From Agrypnia vestita (taxonomy: Eukaryota > Arthropoda > Insecta > Trichoptera > Phryganeidae), in NCBI GenBank assembly GCA_016648135.1, contig JADDOH010008067.1, positions 62,001-126,000 of the forward strand: a stretch of 64,000 nucleotides of DNA, written 5' to 3'. Both the position numbers and the translations under genes were made by a program. Below, one piece after another: positions 56,781-64,000 of this stretch (its first letter is position 1; the number at the start of each line of letters is the position of its first letter). The notes beneath the pieces were generated by a model that saw only the letters and a program-made list of their open reading frames with translations, ran no database searches and had not been told where the DNA came from.

Positions 56781-58330
56781 AGAGTATAACATATTATAAA
56801 TATCATTTTAATTCTAATTAATTTAATTACAGTGATTGTAATTATTAAACTACTAACATGCGTCTAGAAATTTTATTTGTGGTTTAAATTTTGTATAATT
56901 ATGTTAAATAAAACTGTTTATATAAATTAAAAAAAATAATATCGTAAAAAATTACACTTTATTTATTAGTTACCTACGTATAAGTATTTTAACACTTAAT
57001 CATCTAACTATTAAACTTGACGTGGAAATGACAATTCTTAATATCTTTAGGAATTTCCCGGCCTATTTCTGTCGTAGACCGTTTCTAGTTGACGGGTCTA
57101 CAAGAAAAAATGAAAATTTTCGCCCTTATATCAATCAGGGTTCCGGGTGGTGCTGACGCATGAAATGTATAATTAAATAATATTTAAGCTCCCGACAAGA
57201 AAACGCGACACTTGATATTGATTGAATTATCGGATATTTTCTTATAACACTGATTTGTTTTCAAAAACAAAAAAGTTAATTAAATTTAGGTCGTTCGTAA
57301 GTATCGCGAGTGATGAATAAATTCAAATTTAGCAAACATGGCGCGATATTTCAGATAACCGTTTGGTACTTTGGAAAATCGATTCTCCGATTCATAAAAC
57401 GAACCATTCACACGATTAATTATTTCCTTTACGATTATGTGGGGATGTTGTAACAAATAAATATGGCTTAACGACTTGAGATAAGTTATTTCGTTAAGTA
57501 GCAGGTAAACAGAAGTAATATTAAATAAAGTCCTCGCCAGTCATTAATTTAAGTAGGTTATTAGATTCAGGAGAAGTTTGTTATTGTGAGTCAATTTTTC
57601 ACCACTTTTACAAATTTTCTTAATTAAATAAATATCACGAAGTTTTTACAAAAATATATAAATTGGAACGATAAAAAATTTTTAAAAATAACATTTTAAT
57701 ATTATTTATTAAAAAAGGAGAAATTTACGTCTCATTATTTCTGTTTTTTTTTAAGGTAATAATATTTTTTATATTTAGAAATGCCAATATATAACCTTTT
57801 ATGGAATAAAAAAATACATTGTGCTTTATTAAAATAACATTAAAACATCATTCTAAATAAAGTTTCTGTAATCAGGAATCTCGATCTAATTTGATGAAAA
57901 ATTTTAAGTTGTTCATATAAATGAAATTTAAAATAAATCCATGAAATGTCTCAGTTTTGTTTTAAGAATGGAGATAAATTTCAAGGTGGTTAAATCGCTC
58001 AAAACCTCATTAATGGCTATACTTCATAGTAATTAAGAGTATGATTCAAGAATTTTGTCTCGTTCCAAAAACTTCATCAACAAAAACCAGAAATGTTTCA
58101 AAATAAATTTCTGAGATTTGGGCTTACAACCCTTATTGAAATTATTATTGCTTTCATGAGAAAGTACTTAAATCAAACTCCTGGCCAGAAACATTAAATT
58201 GCATGTCTGTAATACTATCATCAAACGGCAAAGACGTACGAAGCGACGTTACGGACGATGACCCTTAAAGAACAACAGAAGCACGTGGAGGCACACGAGC
58301 AATCAGAGTTCGGTTTCTATCATAACAAAC
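56780..58330. other. AT-rich non-coding sequence
   Basis: No gene or element recognised. Confidence 0.5.
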
Positions 58331-58610
58331 TTTCATAACTAGCACCATCAGATCTAGCCAACTATTTTGGATATGACATGTATATCAGGCAAGCAGCGAT
58401 AGCTCCATTAAAATAGTGCATGAGTATAATCCACTGGGAAAAGCTGCTGCCTAACCCAGACCCAGGCAGCACCTCATGAATAATCTGTTGGCTAATCTGG
58501 AGAAGCTAAGAGGAAGGGAGGGATAGGCGTAGAAGGCAGTGAATCGGAAAAAAGTGAAAAGACATCACCCAGGAGGCTAGAGTTCTACAAGAATTATACA
58601 TTCATCACAA
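58330..58610 (+). pseudogene. Decayed RTE-like LINE fragment
   Basis: With stops and substitutions, the + strand reads IKIVHEYNPLGKAAA, then RQHLMNNLLANLEKLRGREG and KAVNRKK. The order YNPxGKR-xRGRPRxRWMDNL-xx-L-xx-L-x-DRxxW is common to RTE-like LINE C-termini. Much older than the copy at 53620. Confidence 0.45.
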
Positions 58611-58614
58611 GCAA

Positions 58615-59740
58615 GTAGTCACCAGTTGAACAAATGAATTAAATTTTATCTTAATTTGATGTATGTAGGTAGCTACTTACCTTTTCGAAAAATCGTTATT
58701 TATTATTTTCATACGAAATCATACTGGCAGACTAGACGTATTATAAATTTATATCCTACCTTGTTTCCGCCTGAAATAGCAGATCATTTAAGTTATTCCT
58801 TATAAAAGTGTCTAAATAAATTATTACACCAATGCGCTTGGGAATAATTATATAATGGTGGACATTTCTCAATATTTATTAATTAAATACAAGTGTGATG
58901 CTTATGATGCTTTGCTGAGACAATGGATTAATCTAGATTATGGTCACTCAGTCATTTTGCAATAAATACATAATAAAATATTTATTTCTTTAATAATTAC
59001 TTCCATATAAATATCTTTATGTCATTGTGTTTTTTTAATGCAATTTCGAACAATTTTTCTACACTTGGGTAAGAATTAAAATTGTAATAATTCAAACGCC
59101 GGTAATAGAGTGGATTCTTAAAAATTGGTATTATTTTGAATAGTTTATATTTTTTTTTATGGTTATTATTTTTATTAAAAAAAGAAAACACCTTGCATAA
59201 ATAAAACTACTATTTATTGAATTATCTAAATTTTTCACGGCCAATGTTCTCAATACCAAGAATAGTGGATAAGTATAGTCATGAGGGCGGGGTTCATGAA
59301 GATCACGATCCTCAATACTTGTAACTCGTGACGAACCGGCGTTGAAGAATGGAAATTCTTTTAATTGAGATATTATACACTCATTCCATTAAAGTAATTT
59401 GGATATGCGGTTATTTTATCGAGACATATTATTTCTGTATTCCGTGATTATTATTTTATTTACAGATGTTTGCGTACAATGCATGTTTTAAAAGGCCATA
59501 TTGTTCCTTCGGAAATTAAATTGTTTAGTGGTGTCGAGTATTCTGATACGGATATTAACAATTCATGAAATTGCAATTGTTTAAATAAAATGCGTGTCTC
59601 ATCTTTTCCTCCATGCCTGTTTATCCCGGTTCATTCAGGGTCGGGCTTCCTTGAATGAAGGCACCATGATCTTCTGTCTTGGATTGTCATAACGATAACA
59701 TCTTGTACCGCCAGCTCCCGCTCAATATTAGACAACCACA
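58615..59740. other. AT-rich non-coding sequence
   Basis: No supported gene. The minus-strand frame at 58997-59191 is Asn/Lys/Tyr-rich and looks like chance. Confidence 0.5.
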
Positions 59741-59741
59741 T

Positions 59742-59927
59742 TTTTTTTTTAAAATAGAGATGCGAACACGGAATACGTGTCACATCAATATTCTTACTAT
59801 TTTCAAACTAAGCTAAACGCTTGTGCTTTGAAAATAGGACTAACTTGCTGATCTGGAGTGAGGTTCGAACCAGTGACGTTTGGATCACGAGGCGAGAGTT
59901 CTAACTACAAGACCAACAAGCTACATA
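59742..59927 (-). mobile_element. tRNA-derived SINE, nearly complete
   Basis: The minus strand begins with a tRNA-like head: TAGCTTGTTGGTCTTGTAG (A-box-like), GTTAGAACTCTCGCC, then box B GGTTCGAACC (59862-59871). A body follows (GCTTAGTTTGAAAATAGTAA, TGTGACACGTATTCCGTG, TTCGCATCTCTATTTTAAA) and an A-rich tail. The body matches 39528-39662. Confidence 0.7.
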
Positions 59928-59944
59928 TTTTTTTTTTTTTACTT

Positions 59945-60170
59945 TATCTCTAAGTTTTGTTGGGATGTTGCATGATGTAACCATACCATCTTATTCTACT
60001 TTTTTTCAGCTTCTCAGCTATTGGTGCCACTTTGAACGATTTTCCGACATACTCATTGCTAATTCTGTCTATGTGTGTTGCAACATCTGCCCATCGTAAC
60101 ATTTTCATTTCATGTTGTTCAGCATTTTGCACGGTACTGCTTTATATTCTTTGCTTTTGGTTTTAAAAGG
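59945..60170 (-). pseudogene. RTE-like LINE fragment
   Basis: The minus strand from about 60132 reads NAEQHEMKMLRWADVATHID, RISNEYVGKSFKVAPIAEKL and RIRWYGYIMQHP. MLRWxxGVTxxDRIxNEYVRGSxKVAPIxEKLxExRLRWYGHV is a highly conserved LINE C-terminal block. Only about 60 codons remain. Confidence 0.75.
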
Positions 60171-60174
60171 CGTC

Positions 60175-62160
60175 CTTTTAAAGATGCCTTTTAGAGATCT
60201 CTTCCTTAAAGGGATCTCCACTTCAACTATGCTACATCCATATGGTGTTTAATATCTTCATTTCCATGGACGTGGCTTATCGATACATATTATTTCTATG
60301 TTTATAAGATTGCATGGCGTGAATAATATACAATATTTTTAATGCTTGATATTTTTTTCTCGTTCCAAATTTATTTTTCGTAGTAGTGAAGTGCGTAAGT
60401 AATTCATGAAACACTATTTCGTAACTCCGGTAATAAAACAATCGTTACTTTTGATAATATATTAATGTAGTATTACAGAAAAGTATGTCATATATCTACG
60501 AGTTAATATTGCCATCGCAAGTGTGTTATACCAATAAAAAGAGGTTTATAAATAATTATGTTATTCATTAATCAAAAAACTTTCAAGTTCACAGTAAAAT
60601 TGAAGGAGAATGCTTATTTATTCCAAAAGTATTTATAAATAAAATATAATAACATAATTGTACTAAATTTTTCCTAAATTCATAACACAATGCCTTCAGT
60701 TTCACCATAAAATTATTTTTAAACTTAGTATGTTAACTCCCTTTCTTTTAACTCGTAGCGTCTGCTTGTCTGACGAAAAAACTTTGGATCGATTTTTAAC
60801 TCTTTTCCCGTGATCCGATCGAGCTGAAACTTTGCAGGCAGACTCGTGGCGACGATAAAAATGATCTAACAATTTACGTTTAATTTTTTAAATTATCATA
60901 GTATAATTTTGGATTTTTCGAAATTTACATACAAATGTTCTCATTTGAGCCCGATGCGTGGAGAAGGCGCGAAACCTGTTTCACCGTGTTTGACCGAGCC
61001 ATGGGCCCAATCAGTCGGCTAAATGTTGATAGAATATAAAATTGCTTATTATACAAAAGTAAAAGTGAGTATAATAAAAACTTGTTTTTATGTGTTAGTT
61101 TCTTTTGGTTATACCAACGATACAATTTTTTAAAAACTGAGCATTCATGCTACCCTGAATCTGAATAGACAACTCTTGATAAGATGACAATTCTTGACCA
61201 TGAAATTAAAATATAAATATAAGAACCTCGTTCATAACATATTGATGATTTTGGACATTATCATTTTAAACAATATAAGTCGTGGCATATTAAGAGAAAA
61301 TATTCATATGTTCATTTAATCAATATGATCATGAACATGATAAAAGAAAAAAATATATAATGAGACAGCCATTCCAAATCTCAAAAACTTTTAATGTACA
61401 GTACAATAAAGATAAGAGTAACAATGAACAAATAATACAAATTAAAATATGTTTTTTTTATTTTTTTTATTTTTATTTTTTAATTTAGAGACTATCGACA
61501 GGTCAGAATGATGCGCGTTTATGATGAAATTTGTGTTTATATTAGATCATTTATGTATGCACTATTTTGAAAAAATAAATAAATATTTTTAGAATAATAA
61601 ATAACATTCTTACAAAACATAGTCCTATACAAATATTTTTAAAATATTAAAATAACATTCTTACAAAGCTTATTCCGTTAATTTTTTAAGGGATGTGCTA
61701 AATTTCAAATTATTTAATATTCTCAAATTAAGCCAGATTTATGTAGGTTGGGTTAACGGGGTGAAGTGTGCAGCAAAGATCTTACTTAATTAAAATACAA
61801 AAGGGAATTTTAGAAATACACTTCAAAAGCTCATCCGGTATGCATTTGAATTATATTTTTGTAATTTGGAAGTATCCAATACTAGAATCATTCAGTAAAA
61901 TTAAAAAAACAACTTAAATATTCATGATATTCACAAATCGGCGTTTCATATACAATCTTTAAATTTTTTGCTATATAAAAAAAATTTAATTAGCGATTTT
62001 TTAAGACCATAAATTTAAAATCGTATAATTAACACGTTACTTAAATTTTAAATCCTATAATAAACTAAACTTTACTTAAAATATTTTTTACAATTTTTTT
62101 AGATACAGATTTTTTCCATGTTTATTTCAAGACATAAAAAATATTTTTTTTTTTAAATAA
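60175..62160. other. AT-rich non-coding sequence
   Basis: No gene. A moderately GC stretch at 60770-61020 contains GATCCGATCGAGCTGAAACTT, reminiscent of the words in the tandem array at 62395-62990, so it may be part of a related repeat. Confidence 0.45.
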
Positions 62161-62164
62161 AAAT

Positions 62165-62340
62165 ATTTTTGAAGATATATTATGGATGTTGCATAGAGAC
62201 AAATTTTTTTTTTATGGAAAAGTAGGTATGAAAGTTTTTGGGTCATAGGGCTTACGACCTATCGTACGGCTGGCTTAAGTGATCACTTCACAGACTTTAA
62301 CGTTCACCATTTTCATCCATGGTAGAAAATCACATCTATC
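62165..62340 (-). repeat. AAGTGATCACTT repeat family, copy
   Basis: TGTTGCATAGAGACAAATTT, GGCTTACGACCTATCGTACG, GGCTTAAGTGATCACTTCAC and AACGTTCACCATTTTCATCC. Orientation opposite to the 45425 copy. Confidence 0.6.
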
Positions 62341-62394
62341 AATTTTTTAAAGTCTATAAAACTCAATGTCCGTCTGTCTGTTTTCTATAAAAAT

Positions 62395-62990
62395 CTACAC
62401 CGTTTGTCCGATTCGATTAAAATTTTGCTTACTTATGCTTTAAGACCCGGCGGGTAACGTAGGCGACATTTTCTCTCTATTATTTTACAGCTTCTCCTTC
62501 CCCTGATACATTTTCGATGCAAATCTGTATCGTTCGACCGATCGGACTCAAAATTGGCAAACTTATTCTTAAGGACTAGGTGGGTAATATAGGCGACATT
62601 TTTCTTTCTACCCCATCCCCATCCCCAGATATATTTTCTGTACAAATCTACACCGTTTGACCGATCTGACTCAAATTTTGACAGGTATTCTTAGGAACCC
62701 GGTGGGTAACATAGGTGACATTTTACCCCTCACCGCTTACCCCACCCCCCCAACGCCGATATATTTCCCGAACAAATCTGTACCTTTTTACCGATCTGAC
62801 CCAAATTTCGAATACTTATTCTTTTAAATTAGTCGGGTAATATAGGTGAAATTTTCCCTTCCCCCTGTAACCTATCCCCTCCCCCAGATATATTTTCTGT
62901 ACAAATCTACACCGCTTGACCGATTGGACCCGAATTTTGCATACATATTCCTGACGTAAAAAATAAGCCACATTTCTTCTCTGGACATCC
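62395..62990. repeat. Tandem array, about 4.7 units of 120-132 bp
   Basis: Units start at about 62395, 62527, 62648, 62778 and 62907 with CTACACCGTTTGACCGAT-like sequence, continue through CTCAAATTTTG, CTTATTCTTA, GGTGGGTAAT, GGCGACATTTT and a C-rich stretch, and end GATATATTTTCTGTACAAAT. The unit has no intact reading frame. Confidence 0.8.
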
Positions 62991-63039
62991 TATCCATTTC
63001 AGCCTTGATTAAACTGAAATATTGCTTTAATTAGAGGTT

Positions 63040-63130
63040 TTGCAAAACAATGGAACTTTTGTTTCTCCCTTCAAATTTATTTTCACCCGTGCAACGCTGG
63101 GTACGATCAGCTACTTGTATATATATTTAA
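63040..63130 (-). repeat. Element end with TAGCTGATCGTACCCAGCG motif
   Basis: On the minus strand TAGCTGATCGTACCCAGCG and TTGCACGGGTGAAAATAAAT resemble the common insect TAGCTG-CCCGCG-type repeat start, also seen at 42503. With the adjacent tandem array (62395-62990) it may form one element. Confidence 0.45.
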
Positions 63131-63653
63131 GTTTTACAACCCGATTCATATGTATGTTGTTAGGATCATTAGCGCAACCGGCACCAAAGCATTTTCTTCC
63201 CCCTTTATTAAACACAGATATCACTAATGAGGTAGGTATCTATTTTTGATTGGATTTTTTTAAAGCAATATCCTTTATTTGTGTAATGAGATTCTTCAGA
63301 ATCATAAGCATTTTACTAGAATACGCCTGAAATATCATATAATTTTATTTAACACCTTTTTAGACCAGTTTTTTACATTCATATTTGTACAAACTTAAAA
63401 TATTCTGGAAAATGTTTTATTTAATTTTAACAACAATATAAAATCCTACATGAGTTGTTTTATTAACTCGTGAGGTGTCTTTTGCTTTGGTTACGATATT
63501 ATATTACAATTTATGTTAAATTACAATAAATATATTAAAAAAAGGTTTCCATTTTTTACACATTATTTATAAATAAATAAGTAAAATAAAACAAACATGT
63601 GAAAGAATCATTAAAATATCTCCACAAATGAAAAAATAAAGGGACTTTAAAGT

Positions 63654-64000
63654 TCTTCTTCTTTTTCTTTTAGTATATCTGTTGATCTGTGCTACAGAAA
63701 ACTACGCCTCCTGGGATGACGAGGTCCAGCTATCCCTCCATCGGTAGTCTTCCCTCTAGGTGTCGTCCAGAGGGAATTTCATTCGCTGCTGTATGCACGA
63801 GTCTGTCACTGTCCATTCTGGCTACGTGATCCCGCCAGAATCTCCTTCTGGATCTACTCCATCGTGCTATGTCCTCTATTTTGCAAGTTTTCCTTATGCC
63901 TTCATTTCAGACACGGTCACGTAGAGTTTTTCTAGTGGATCTCTGCACCTTCATTTCAGCTGTTCTGAGGAGTCCTTTGGTACGGACAGTGACAGCCCGC
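63654..64000 (-). pseudogene. RTE-like LINE 3' end, continues beyond the window
   Basis: The plus strand begins with TTCTTCTTTTTCTTTTAG (tail, read as GAA-rich on minus). The minus strand then encodes pieces such as KTCKIEDIARWSRSRRRFW, RDHVARMDSDRLVHTA and NEIPSGRHLEGRLP, ending in VIPGGVVF. WSRxRRRFWRDHVARMDxDRLxxxA is the usual LINE C-terminal block. Stops are present. Confidence 0.7.

Noticed and set aside
1..64000. CRISPR arrays, rRNA genes, operons or other prokaryotic systems
   Set aside because: No regularly spaced direct repeats with unique spacers, no rRNA sequence and no prokaryotic gene organisation were seen; the window is eukaryotic.

Overview
This window looks like nuclear DNA from an insect, probably a lepidopteran. 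It is very AT-rich (long poly-A/T runs, TA microsatellites, extended gene-free stretches). It carries small GC-rich islands with intron/exon structure and a dense load of insect-type transposable elements: mariner, RTE-like and Jockey/CR1-like LINEs, Penelope-like elements, tRNA-derived SINEs and hairpin MITEs. No bacterial features (operons, ribosome binding sites) are present, and most long reading frames are chance or transposon-derived. The assignment to Lepidoptera is an inference from this element mix, not a proof.

The one host gene I can reconstruct occupies about 13.85-32.45 kb on the + strand. Exons at 13855-13990, 16494-16627, 29536-29755 and 32288-32448 have matching splice phases. 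Together they encode the end of one Ig domain (SGIYYCEVS), a second Ig domain (NCTSS ... ITWFING ... LALTCLATI) and a hydrophobic C-terminus. This fits the Beaten path (Beat) family of neuronal Ig cell-recognition proteins. Its 5' exons are not visible and probably lie upstream of the window. A further exon at 24417-24692 with extreme GC at third positions fits the same phase and may be a cassette exon. A possible short alternative 3' exon lies at 31825-31865. The introns are filled with transposable elements.

Region by region: 1-5.1 kb holds an exon-like block, a decayed Jockey/CR1 LINE and a copy of a dispersed repeat with an AAGTGATCACTT core. 5.1-6.5 kb holds a Penelope GIY-YIG fragment and a very old mariner relic. 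9.05-9.6 kb is a terminal-inverted-repeat element containing a 57-bp tandem repeat. 9.9-11.4 kb is an unidentified GC-elevated block. 11.5-12.1 kb has oppositely oriented 15-bp minisatellites. 16.7-17.5 kb is a LINE 3' end. 22.24-23.53 kb is a complete mariner copy with perfect inverted repeats but a broken transposase. 37-42.5 kb has copies of one LINE family, including a fresh insertion (40561-42318) with an intact reverse transcriptase frame and a target-site duplication. 42.5-43.8 kb has an array of heat-shock-element-like motifs and a second Penelope fragment. 44.9-51.4 kb has LINE tails, a repeat copy and a GC-rich minisatellite. 53.6-64 kb has more RTE-like fragments, a third Penelope copy with an inverted 5' duplication, SINE and tRNA-like sequences, and a 127-bp-scale tandem array.

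The most interesting leads are the shared hammerhead-like fold downstream of all three Penelope fragments, the heat-shock-element-like array in a dispersed repeat, the unusual internal exon of the Beat-like gene, and the 15-bp minisatellites. All functional statements come from reading the sequence; no database search was possible.
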